A stretch of DNA of 64,000 bases from NCBI GenBank assembly GCA_029851415.1, contig CM056743.1:34364714-34428713 (forward strand), read 5' to 3'. The translations under genes were made by a program, and so were the position numbers. The number at the start of each line of letters is the position of its first letter. The stretch's first letter is position 1. This document shows positions 17,589 through 26,560 of the stretch, in pieces. The notes below the pieces were generated by a model, which had not been told where the DNA came from, did no database searches, and saw nothing but the letters and a program-made list of their open reading frames with translations. The stretch is from Eretmocerus hayati (taxonomy: Eukaryota; Arthropoda; Insecta; Hymenoptera; Aphelinidae).

Positions 17589-18537
17589 GTTTTCCGACTC
17601 GCTGGAAGTGTACGGGCCGTCGCGTATCGTCGCTATCGACGGCACGTCGTGCTGCTACAAAACGACTATTCTGAACAGATTGTCCGACGGCAAATATTAC
17701 AAAGTGCAGCGATTCAACAGATCCACGCGAAGCAACAGCGTCGGTAAGGGCATGTTAGCGTATCTATGTTCTGGAAAATTCGACATGTCGACTTTGAACT
17801 TCTCGTACGATCGACGCACGCGCTACTCGGATCGTAGTATAACGAACGTGCTGTTTTGGGATCACTTGTGGACGATGTTGGATCTGTACGATCGAGAGTT
17901 CGGCCTGACGACGAGCATCGAGCAGGCCATCGAGCGGCACGGAAGACTTCGCGTAGAAGAGGAGTATCTGGCGACGTTCGACGATACGTTCGAGAACCTC
18001 GCCAATTGCAGAGAATTCAAATTTTTCGAAGCCGCCAACAACACGATCGCCATCATCGACACCGACGAGGATCGCGTGCGTGCCACGCTGCGAACGCGTA
18101 ACGAAGGGGACGACGAGGAACGCGGATCGAAATGGCCCGTTTACGTGACGTTGCAGAATCGAGCTTACCGTAAAGTGTACGACTCGAATTGCTTGGATTT
18201 GGCCGCTCTGCGTAATACCGACGACACGTCTTCGTGCTGCGAGAAGCGAGTGGTGGCGATCGTTTGCGATATCGTCAAAGATTTTATGACGCGCGTCGAA
18301 ACGAAGAACGATACAGAGTCTGTCGCCCGCTATGCACCGCCGCTGTTGAGCGTGAACAAGGATTACCGCAACCGAGCCTACGACGCCGAACGTTGCGACC
18401 CGTTGAAGAAGATCGTACGATCTCACGTTAGAAGGAGCGTTTCCCGCACCTGCTCCAAGAGGATCAAGAACGGAGTCAACGGCACGAGCGTCGTCGAAGA
18501 TTTTCAATTACCAGCTATTGTAAAATTGAATAAATAG
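17587..18537 (+). CDS. P-loop nucleoside-kinase-like protein with altered Walker A, 316 aa
   Basis: The kinase-like N terminus has IDGTSCCYKTT at about residues 17-27, aligning by eye with IDGTSCVGKTT of the 9488-10480 gene. The Gly before the catalytic Lys is replaced by Tyr, which should disturb phosphate binding. A DRS motif at about 82-84 and a basic segment RVRATLRTRNEGDDEERG at about 163-180 (lid position) are kept. It may therefore be a divergent kinase, or a paralogue retained for a non-catalytic role. The ATG at 17587 overlaps the divergent p74 start by two bases. The stop TAG directly follows an AATAAA (18529-18534). The C-terminal ~100 residues are basic. Confidence 0.7.
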   Translation: MFSDSLEVYGPSRIVAIDGTSCCYKTTILNRLSDGKYYKVQRFNRSTRSNSVGKGMLAYLCSGKFDMSTLNFSYDRRTRYSDRSITNVLFWDHLWTMLDLYDREFGLTTSIEQAIERHGRLRVEEEYLATFDDTFENLANCREFKFFEAANNTIAIIDTDEDRVRATLRTRNEGDDEERGSKWPVYVTLQNRAYRKVYDSNCLDLAALRNTDDTSSCCEKRVVAIVCDIVKDFMTRVETKNDTESVARYAPPLLSVNKDYRNRAYDAERCDPLKKIVRSHVRRSVSRTCSKRIKNGVNGTSVVEDFQLPAIVKLNK

Positions 18538-18579
18538 ATTATTTCAAAAAAAACTAGTTTTTGTGTGTGTATGTTATAC

Positions 18580-19218
18580 ATGGCTGCTATACGAGTGTAC
18601 GACGAAACTCTGATGATCGGAGACGATTTCAGTATAATCTCGTCTCCGGTCGTGAGAGTGTCGAACCTTATCGATAAGTTCATATTCGAGAACATGTTCG
18701 ACAAGGAATTTGTACTGTTGGACGAATCTGTCGGTCCGAAATGCACGCGCTATCCGACCGTGACGATCAACCCCAAATACGCGTGCCTCGGCACGAACTT
18801 GTACACGTTGGACAATCAAGATACAAGTGAGATAGGTCGTCGCGTCGTAAACAACGCTCGTATAACACGAGCGACGGTCGTGCACGAACAAGAAACAGAG
18901 CACGTCGCGTTCGATCTCGTCGGTGCGGAAAATATGACCAACGGTACCGTGTACGGATCGTCTCCGTGGACCGCGTTCGAAACGTCGATATATTTTAAAT
19001 ACCTCGCAATGAACGTACCCGTCGCGTTCGATTTACGAGTAACGCGAGATCTGTGCGAAAAACTAACACGGTATTTACCCTACGATAGATATTTCGTTTC
19101 GAGCCAACCCGCTAAGGGTGTCAATGTAGACTCGTACGACGAAGACGACAACGTTCCGAACGAATACTACGGGTTCGACACGAGCACTCCCAGCGCTGGA
19201 CTCCCCGTGTTCGAATGA
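18580..19218 (+). CDS. Viral protein of unknown function, 212 aa
   Basis: Two in-frame ATGs lie at 18571 and 18580; the second (MAAIRVYDE) is the more natural start. The protein has no signal peptide, contains four or five cysteines and potential N-glycosylation sites (NMT, NGT), and ends in an acidic, Tyr-containing tail (DEDDNVPNEYYGFD). Its stop at 19216-19218 is followed at once by the 28-bp tandem repeat. No family recognised. Confidence 0.65.
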   Translation: MAAIRVYDETLMIGDDFSIISSPVVRVSNLIDKFIFENMFDKEFVLLDESVGPKCTRYPTVTINPKYACLGTNLYTLDNQDTSEIGRRVVNNARITRATVVHEQETEHVAFDLVGAENMTNGTVYGSSPWTAFETSIYFKYLAMNVPVAFDLRVTRDLCEKLTRYLPYDRYFVSSQPAKGVNVDSYDEDDNVPNEYYGFDTSTPSAGLPVFE

Positions 19219-19375
19219 AACGCGATCGCGTTCGATCGTACCCGTACGCGCGATCGCGTTCGATCGTACCCGTACGCGCGATCGCGTTCGATCGTACCCG
19301 TACGCGCGATCGCGTTCGATCGTACCCGTACGCGTTCGATCGTACCCGTACGCGCGACCTCGCGTTCGAAAAATC
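19219..19375. repeat. 28-bp palindrome-rich tandem repeat, hr-like
   Basis: About 4.7 direct copies of a 28-bp unit start at 19221, 19249, 19277 and 19305, with a shortened copy from about 19331 and a degenerate end near 19360-19375. Each unit contains CGCGATCGCG, TTCGATCG and CGTACG, all short palindromes, so each copy can form small hairpins. Being intergenic, GC-rich and tandem, it resembles homologous regions (hrs) of insect nuclear viruses, which act as enhancers or replication origins; a role here is inference. Frames read through it on both strands are repeat artefacts. Confidence 0.8.
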
Positions 19376-19423
19376 TCTCTACGGTACTCGCAGTCTCTAC
19401 CGTGCTCGTCGAACGTATAGTCG

Positions 19424-19723
19424 ATGATGATTTGTACTGTGATCGTAATTTTTTTGACACTATACAAAGACGCGAATCCTCAATTGCAGTGGCGCTCGAA
19501 CGTCGACGACGCGTCTTCGTTGCACGCGTATTACCGCGTACGAGAGAACGTGTCCTACTGTGACGCCAAAGTTTGTCGCGTCGCTTGTACGACGATGTAC
19601 GGATTAACTTGGTCCGTCGGATCGTATTTCTATCTCGTTCGGAGCAGATGCGTGAAAGATATCGACTTTTGTTGGTGTTACTTCGATCGTAACGACGGTA
19701 TAAATTACAGTATAAATTTCTGA
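19424..19723 (+). CDS. Small secreted-type cysteine-rich peptide, CS-alpha-beta (defensin/toxin-fold) pattern
   Basis: A 99-residue protein begins with a short hydrophobic leader (ICTVIVIFLTLY, residues 3-14) consistent with secretion. The C-terminal half has six cysteines at 46, 51, 55, 76, 83 and 85, that is C-x4-C-x3-C-x20-C-x6-C-x1-C. The CxxxC ... CxC arrangement is the signature of the cysteine-stabilised alpha-beta fold found in invertebrate defensins and scorpion toxins. The x20 loop is longer than in typical defensins and the usual Gly two before the fourth Cys is absent, so the fold is a prediction. A seventh cysteine lies in the leader. Its position between the tandem repeat and the dUTPase-like gene, with viral base composition, makes it a viral gene rather than a host one. 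Target unknown. Confidence 0.6.
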   Translation: MMICTVIVIFLTLYKDANPQLQWRSNVDDASSLHAYYRVRENVSYCDAKVCRVACTTMYGLTWSVGSYFYLVRSRCVKDIDFCWCYFDRNDGINYSINF

Positions 19724-19751
19724 CGCGGACACACCAGCGCGACAATACGAG

Positions 19752-20165
19752 ATGAACAAAGTGCCGAAGAAAAGCTCGAGCGGCGTCGGTTACAACGTGC
19801 GCACCGAACGTTCGCTCGTTGTATCTCCGCGCGACGAAGTCGAAGTGGATACCGGTCTTCGTATCGATCTACCCGAAGGCGTTCACGCCAACGTTCGCGA
19901 GCGCTTAACTTTCTTTTTGCAGACGAAATTGAGGATCTTTCCCGGTGTCGTTGACGATCCGAACGTATCGGTCAAGATTTTTCTTATAAATCCGACGAAC
20001 GAAACTGTACGAGTCAAAGCTGGAACCAAAATCGCTCAGATAATCCCGTATTCGACGTACTCGGGAGATTTGAAGTTCGTACCGATCAAACGGAAGCAGC
20101 AGGATGAAGTTTCGTCTGAAGAAGTGCGATCGACCAATAAAATTATCAAAAACCTCGACGTTTGA
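19752..20165 (+). CDS. dut: Degenerate dUTPase-like protein
   Basis: The 137-residue product has the size and order of a trimeric dUTPase. GVGYNVRT near residues 11-18 corresponds to motif 1 but with Asn in place of the usual Asp. VDTGLRIDLPEG follows as in the family. GVVDDPN near 65-71 corresponds to motif 3, keeping the catalytic-position Asp but not the stacking Tyr. GTKIAQIIP near 92-100 is motif 4. Motif 2 (R/G-S) is replaced by RERLTFF, and the glycine-rich motif 5 is missing. Active dUTPase hydrolyses dUTP and prevents uracil incorporation; this copy may be inactive or have a regulatory role, as suggested for some viral dUTPases. The last 62 bases overlap the next gene. Confidence 0.7.
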   Translation: MNKVPKKSSSGVGYNVRTERSLVVSPRDEVEVDTGLRIDLPEGVHANVRERLTFFLQTKLRIFPGVVDDPNVSVKIFLINPTNETVRVKAGTKIAQIIPYSTYSGDLKFVPIKRKQQDEVSSEEVRSTNKIIKNLDV

Positions 20166-20784
20166 CGCGTACGTAGTTATCGTGAACGGCATCGTACATA
20201 ACGACGGAGTGTGGTTGCGTTCGGAGAACCTCAAGAACGAACCGTTCACGAAAAACGTTGAAACGAGCACGGTGTCCGATATGTATTCGGGTCTGAGCTC
20301 GACTCGAGTCGCGTACGATCCAATCTCGGAAGACGACGAATACGATGCCGATGAGGACGAAGAAAAAAACGAGGAAGATACGTACGCACATTCTACCGAC
20401 GTCGTTGCAAATATATTGTCTATGCGAAGCGTCAGCAAACGTGACGGTAAATTGTTATTGAGTAAATTCAAACGCGAGCTTTTCTTGTGCACACTGGCGG
20501 CGAGCGTTCGGAACGTCCGCGAACACAAACGAAACTACGCAAGCGTTTTTGCCAAACATCAATTGTCGGAGTTGTGTCAACGGAAGAATTTGTCTTCGCC
20601 GACGTACGTGGACGTTTCGCTGTCGTCAAAGCTGGGAAAGAACCATCGCTTCAAATTCGTATGCAGTGTGAAAGAGTGTAACGTGAGTTTGACGGGCGAA
20701 GGCGAAAGCAAGAATATAGCCATAGCCAAAGCTTCTCAAAAAATGTATCATTACGTGTTGTTCGATTTGTACAAGTCTGAATAA
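20104..20784 (+). CDS. Protein with C-terminal double-stranded RNA-binding domain, 226 aa
   Basis: The C-terminal ~72 residues (about 150-222) match a dsRBD. They run from an N-terminal helix (HQLSELCQRKN) through the SPTYVDVS strand and a GKNHRFKFVCSV segment to TGEGESKNIAIAKASQKM. That last part is the conserved G-x-G-x-S-K-x-x-A-K region contacting the RNA backbone, although the usual Lys-Lys is Lys-Asn here. Upstream lies an acidic hinge (EDDEYDADEDEEKNEED, about 76-92) and an N-terminal ~70-residue domain without homology I can name. Viral dsRBD proteins commonly bind dsRNA and blunt RNA interference or other dsRNA sensing (family knowledge; inference here). The gene overlaps the dUTPase-like gene by 62 bases, and its stop lies in an AATAAA (20780-20785). 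Confidence 0.75.
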   Translation: MKFRLKKCDRPIKLSKTSTFDAYVVIVNGIVHNDGVWLRSENLKNEPFTKNVETSTVSDMYSGLSSTRVAYDPISEDDEYDADEDEEKNEEDTYAHSTDVVANILSMRSVSKRDGKLLLSKFKRELFLCTLAASVRNVREHKRNYASVFAKHQLSELCQRKNLSSPTYVDVSLSSKLGKNHRFKFVCSVKECNVSLTGEGESKNIAIAKASQKMYHYVLFDLYKSE

Positions 20785-20801
20785 AGAATTTATTGTATTA
20801 C

Positions 20802-20900
20802 ATGATGTCTTTACGTTTTGTTTCTCTAGTTTGTTTGGCTATCCTCGAGTTGGTGTTTCTCGTATTTTATTACTATCTGATGTCGTCAAAAACTAAGTGA
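20802..20900 (+). CDS. Small single-transmembrane protein, 32 aa
   Basis: A 32-codon frame from ATG at 20802 to TGA at 20898-20900 encodes a strongly hydrophobic peptide. One membrane helix covers about residues 6-26, with a short SSKTK tail. It starts 17 bases after the previous stop and retains viral-type placement. Tiny membrane proteins such as PIF-7/Ac110-like products exist in related viruses, but nothing here proves that identity. It is the last candidate viral gene before the composition changes. Confidence 0.4.
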   Translation: MMSLRFVSLVCLAILELVFLVFYYYLMSSKTK

Positions 20901-21557
20901 TACTCTCATATTGTGCTTCACTCGAGATTTCGATTTATTGAGATTTATCCAAAAAGATTCTCTTCGTAATTCGATAGGCTAAGAGATGCGTTATCCTGAT
21001 TTTGTTCCAGATACGAAGGATAGGTGAGGGGATGAGGAAAGCTGAATGCAGAGAATGGAAAAATGTCAATATTACCCCGGACCAGAACTTACATCTTGCG
21101 ACATAATTATTCTACTGGCATTTTGTGAACATTCAGAGTACAGTCTGTGTTGTACCATCCCAAAATGTACTTGGGGAGTTTCCAAGAAGGCAGTGAAACG
21201 AATATATATCAAAATGTAAGTTTTGGTCCGGTTCTTCCACTTTTAGCCTCCAGATGCCCTCATCTTCACACCCATCCTTCGCGCCTGGGACAAAATCAGC
21301 ATAGCACATTCCTAGCCTATTGAATTACAAAAAGTATCTCATAGGATTTATCTAGATAACTCGAAAATTCGAGTGAAGCGGCCCCTGGCCAAAGTTGGAA
21401 CCTCTAAATTATAGTGCAACATGTCGACGCACCGCCCTGGATGAGAACTGGTTGGATAAGGAATAAGGGTTTGACATCTCAATCGAGATAGTTCTCCATA
21501 ATCTCGTCTATATGGCGAGACTTTTCCTTTACGAGGGCCATTGAGAATGCATAGTTG

Positions 21558-22110
21558 CAAATTGGATATCTGAAGGTAAATTGCAAGTCAACCGAGGAGC
21601 TATGCTTGTGATATCAATATCCTGCTATTCCTATAATTTGTTAGGTCTATGCGTGCTAAAAATGTGCTGTAGATCAGCAGAATCAAGGTACTTATCGTTT
21701 GGCCTAGTAGTAGGAAGAGTGGGTTATACCATGCCCACCGAGCAATAGGAAATTAATATGCACTCATTGTCAATAACGAAAGAGATTCAGAACAATTTGA
21801 GGACTGGGGACCTTCTTCAGACCACCTTCAAGGTATTCAGATTTGCTGATGATCGTAATTTCGGTATTCGCGCCGAATTGGGACAGCTCGATGGTACTCA
21901 ACTTGAGGTTTAAATCGACAAATCGTCGGTCTGTCTGTGTAGAAAAACCTTTCCTTTCACACAAGCCTATTCCTCTATAGAGTGATGTTCTGAAGAGCAT
22001 CAAATCGCGCATTCCTCACGCACGACGACCTCCTCTTTGGAAAGGTTTGCTTTGGACATATGAAAGCAAATTGCAAGTCATCCGTAGAGCTATGCATTGA
22101 ACAATAGTAT
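21558..22110. repeat. Pair of diverged direct repeats (about 60 bp each)
   Basis: The segments at about 21558-21620 and 22050-22110 share AAATTGCAAGTCA-x-CCG and GAGCTATGC in the same order and orientation. The match suggests an old duplication or two copies of a dispersed element in the junction zone. Confidence 0.45.
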
Positions 22111-22449
22111 TTTGCAAGGAGCATTCAGGTGACGCATGGAAATTCCTGGTCTATTTTTTATCCAGTCTTGCAACTATCAATGAGCAAGTGTGAAAAATTC
22201 GTGAACCTGTGGAATAAAGGCATAGTACTTCATATTCAAGCGTCGTAAATATGAGCGGAAATGCCTCGATCGAACAACAGGAAACGAAAGATGAAGATGT
22301 TGAAAAGGTCGAGGAAGAAGAAAAATCCACTCGACTTCTCCCGAATTGGCAATCACTCAATTGATTGATATAATTGGAAACCTATGGGTAATGCTGCCTA
22401 GGAAATCGACTGAAACGCTGCTCATGAGGTTGAGCCGCTGAATGATCTA

Positions 22450-22917
22450 ATGTCTCGATGCGATGTCATAATAACTGAAAATAATTCTTTAGAATGCATA
22501 TACTCAGTATATTACGATAAAAATATGGATACACGTTACGTGAGGGTTCATAACCAGGAGTCGATTACGTTTACTTCCACTGATGAGTTGATTGCTGTGG
22601 TTCTGAAGGGTTTTCGTGAAGCACAGGCTTTTATGAAAGAGATAGAAAGGATATTATTGGTTCAAAACCAAAGATGTTTTGACCCCGATGAATTAGGACT
22701 GCCTTTGAATGACCTGATTGAGGCGAGTATGGTCGATGATCGTTCTAGAGAACGAATATCAAACCTCTGTGCCCCCATCAGAGCCGAAGATGCAGTTGTC
22801 TCATAAGTAGAAACGCATTCATTTGAAGATGCTTACAGAGCCATGGATGAGAGCGTGCGTGAGCTCTTCCTCTCTACTTCAGGAAGGCAGCCCGCGACAG
22901 GCTAACGGAGCCGGATG
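22450..22917 (+). pseudogene. Decayed coding segment with an internal stop
   Basis: A frame of 118 codons from 22450 ends at a TAA at 22804-22806, but the same frame continues with normal-looking sequence (VETHSFEDAYRAMDE...) for about 36 more codons to a second stop near 22917. The composition is unlike shadow frames and it contains no simple repeats, so it looks like a remnant of a real gene. A short acidic frame beginning at 22251 (MSGNASIEQQE...) may belong to the same relic. No family recognised. It could be host, transposon or old viral DNA. Confidence 0.3.
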
Positions 22918-24391
22918 ATAGGCACCAACACTCCTACCCGGTATGTAGGCGGGCTCCATTATTACATTTCTGTAAATTCAGACGATGCAGCTTGGACGGC
23001 ATAGATGTTTTTGTGGAGCTTATGGATTCGATGAGGTAGCCCTCAGATAGAATAATGCAGACGGGTAATTTGCTGCAACGAGCAATTCGCATGAGCCCGA
23101 GTATAAAACTATTTTGGTTGGGGATAATTTTGATACCATGAAACTCCACAAACAGGAAGAACTAGGTATTGCGCTCAATCAAATCGACACTTATAGTCCA
23201 GAATTTCAGCAATCAATGCACATAGTCATGCCAATCGGGCAACACTACAAGTCGTGACACAGTCCAGCCAAGAGCCTACCTAGCAATTGCTCGAGGAAGT
23301 TGGACAAATCTTCAGGGCCATGCTGATCATACCGTTTTACTAGAATATGTACTGTTTGGAGAATAATTGCATATGTCAGTGGAGCCTACAGAGAATGCAG
23401 CATTAATGAATTTGAGATTTCAGAGAATCTTGGTTTGGAAAGATTACAGCGTGAGCTTTGTAATTTTGATTAATGATTTCGTATAAAGTGGTCACAGGTG
23501 CTGCACAATTGGTCGGGATTTAGTGTGGGCTGTCGAAATATTGCAAAGAGAGATTTCCTCGAGCTAGCATCTATTCTATTTTACACATGTAGAATGGAAA
23601 CGTAGTTATGTTGGGTTCTCTTTCAAATGACAGAGGATGTCCCGGGGGACGCTCAAGTTCTACCTCCATCTAGCGATGTCCGAAAAATGGACACTACATC
23701 CACTCCAAGAAATGCATCATTATCTTCACTCACAGCTATTATAAAGAGATTCATATTGAACGCTGCAAAATGCTCTTTAAAGACCCAGGCTGCGGACCTC
23801 ATTCGTCTCAAAAGGCAATTAAAAACGCTACTGTTAACATCCGCACAAGTGATCTGAATAACAGCCATACATATCACGACAAGCAGGGTACATTGTGCTA
23901 CATAACATACGTATTCGATGGGCCTTCTGTATGCCCAAAAATAAGTTGAGGTCGCCTATTCGCACAATCAACTTTCGACAACTCCGGAGACACGGTAAGT
24001 GAAAGCCTTCGAGACATAGATAGAAGAATTAACTAAGGCAACTACGTCATTCTGTACGAAATCACTGTTTTCAAGATCAAAATACTCTCAAGTGATTGGA
24101 TAAAGCGACGGCTAGATTTTCACTTCGAATGTAAATGCAACTGTATCTGATACAATTATTCCCGACAATTTCGCGAAAGGTCGGGAGAACAGTTGGCATA
24201 GATGCAGCAAAATAACAAAACTTAGTTAGTTCAAGCACTCAAAGTACGCATCTATTGCGGATTGAAGATCTTGACTTTTTACAACGCAGGGTCAACTGTT
24301 TCTGCCACGATATTACGATTTTACTACGAAAATTTACTTCAACAAAGGTTGGTAACCTTCCAGAAAGAGATAACACTCAAATCTATTCATT

Positions 24392-25297
24392 CTATCGTTC
24401 TAAGTGCGAGAGCGCGAGATTTGAGTCCACGCTTACCGCCAACACCTCCTTCAGGAATAATGAAGCCTTGTTTATTCCGATGCGGGTTTTCTTCCTCCAA
24501 GTTGGCATTACTCTCGAGTAAGTCTCGCATAGGCCAACAGCCGACGTGTTTGGATTTTCCATGTCGGGCGAGTACGTAAGGACCTTGTCTGGAATGGATA
24601 AAACATCACTGTAATATATTTTTCCAACGACAAAAATCGGTGTCATCTTGGCATGACAGATTGCTCACCTCGATGAAATGAGACCAACCAGTACTGCCCA
24701 GTGTGCTTTGTGTCCTCTCTTGAGGCAGGGAGCGTGATTGAAATCAGAATCATAAGGGATGAGTACGAGTATCCCACAAGAAAGCAGTTGGAAAAGTGAA
24801 TTGGGATCATGTTTAAGGTTTTCAACAATCTCCGAGTGGTAACGCTGTAAGTGCTTCTTTGATAATGTCTCCATAAAATCTACACTGAAAAGCTCCCCAT
24901 GACGGGTAAATCCACAATCCCTTGCCGTTTGGAAAAGTTGTTCCACACTAACAGAACCATCCTTGCACTGTGATGCCATTGAAAGTGCAACTAAACCACA
25001 TCTAATAAATGAGAAAGGAGAATTTGAGATGAGCAAGGTCAATGTGTACCATGCAATTATTTGACAGTACTAGTTTATCAATACTCACTGAGGTCCATCT
25101 TGAAGGATTGGTTGCAAGTCATGATGAAACAGAATCTTAGATTCACACAATCGATTATGTAAAATCAATCTATCTATTTCTTCTTGTGGAGTCGACGAGG
25201 AGAATTTTCTTTCTTCGACATCTTCTGCTTTTTCAGTTGCTGCTGATCGTTGCAGCAATAAAGGCAGTGGTGGAGGTGGTGCTGGTGCTACTGACAT
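24392..25297 (-). CDS. ACTMAP: Actin maturation protease homologue (ACTMAP / C19orf54 family)
   Basis: This host cysteine protease family removes the N-terminal acetylated residue from immature actin. The first coding exon, 25297-25089, encodes a proline-rich N terminus (PAPPPPLP) and ends with a GTGAGT donor. The second exon, 25001-24669, follows a TTTATTAG acceptor and ends at a GTGAGC donor. Splicing creates the active-site segment QDGPQCGLVALSMA, with the nucleophilic Cys split from its Gln by the intron. The same exon holds the family's GHKAHWAVLVGL segment with the catalytic His. A third exon, 24608-24392, is phase-compatible, but its sequence does not clearly match the family's C terminus, so the 3' end is uncertain. 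An upstream acceptor at about 25339-25344 shows a further 5' exon. It lies head-to-head with the PP2A gene. Confidence 0.75.
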
Positions 25298-25344
25298 CTC
25301 TGGGTGATTATGATTAGACAGAGCTTGATACAGAGAACCTGAAA

Positions 25345-26560
25345 GGAGCAGAGATTTGATTCCAGCAAATTCTGTATGGAAGGCAACTTCTCACACCTGA
25401 ATTAAACAGAAGTGAGCCAGCGATATGAATAGTTGTAGCAAGAAAATCTAGGAAGCTTTACGTTCTTCAGCAAAAAGCATGAGACCATAATGAGGTAAAT
25501 TGTGCTTAAAAATCATTCTACGAATCAATCTAAAAGATTAGTGACTTCTAGAAATGATACAAATCCAGGGAGAAATGTGCTGGCAATCATTAATTTTTTA
25601 AAACAAGGTTAAATCTCCCAATATTTGCCAATCATCATCTTTGATCCAACCCATCTCAACTGGGATTATCCAAAGCCTCTAAGTAAGCTCTAATGTATTT
25701 TTTCTTGCTAGTGAACTCAGCAGAGACTTGATGTTGCAGCCAATATTCAATCAATATCAACTAACTCATGAATTGTCTTTTCGAATTGTTGCAATTGTGG
25801 GCATAGTAAAAGTGTTTAATCTAATCAAGGTCTTTACTTATGTATGCAATCAACTGGTCTAAAATCAGGATCAACTTCACGAATAAAAAATTTGTTGTAA
25901 ACCAGAAAACATTGATTAACTCACCTTGATTGGCACACGAGCATCAGTTTGATCTCTCATAAATCATCATCACACTCGTAATCAAGGTGCTTAGCCTGGC
26001 ATTATGCTACCATGGATCCATCGGGATACATGTGTGAGATGTTTCTGACTCAGATTTTGAGGTATTCTACTTGAATGAGAGATCTGAAAAAAGAGAATCA
26101 TATCAATATTTGATATTCTGAGACTCGACATTTCTGCACAAGAGCAAATCTTGGCGCCAAAGACGAGTAGACGGGTTGTAAAATACCACCCAGAAGTAAA
26201 GGTATCAGATCAATAGAATAAAAAGTTAGAAAATGCGTAGGATTTAGGCTTCTGTTAATACGTTACCTTACATGGAAGCAGCATACTTTTAGTTTTGGAG
26301 CACGCCGAGCAAGAACAAGAATCCTCGAGGCTGTGTGCCACCATTTTGCGATGGGCGTGAGCGGAATGTTATAGTAGAGCATCAGAGTGAGCCACACAGT
26401 GAGATATTCATGCGGTGGTGAATTGTGAATTGCACTACTCTTTAACTCACAAACACCGTCAAATTAAAGACCTTGGGTGTTCATTCACCTTTTGAAACTA
26501 CGTGGTGCAATTTTCTTCATCAAATTTTCTTCAAAAAATACTTGAGAGTGCTGCAACGTG
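25345..26560. other. 5' intron/leader of the ACTMAP gene and promoter-proximal region
   Basis: This AT-rich stretch between the first ACTMAP coding exon and the divergent PP2A gene holds no open frame of note. The acceptor bordering the ACTMAP exon indicates that its 5' untranslated exon lies here. The most likely shared promoter lies at about 26,300-26,800, where GC content rises. Confidence 0.4.

Larger units (their letters stand above)
20901..24390. other. AT-rich junction zone between viral block and host genes, no confident gene
   Basis: Base composition changes abruptly after 20,900 from CpG-rich to AT-rich, and frames become short and broken. A diverged repeat shares AAATTGCAAGTCA and GAGCTATGC at about 21558-21620 and 22050-22110. 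Apart from the decayed coding segment at 22450-22917 and an isolated 76-codon frame at 23627-23857 without recognisable domains, I see nothing assignable. Confidence 0.6.

Noticed and set aside
19167..19745. 192-codon minus-strand frame and 70-codon plus-strand frame through the 28-bp repeats
   Set aside because: The repeat creates open frames with RTGTIERDR- and RSYPYARSRS-type periodic peptides; these are repeat artefacts, and the larger one overlaps the cysteine-rich gene.
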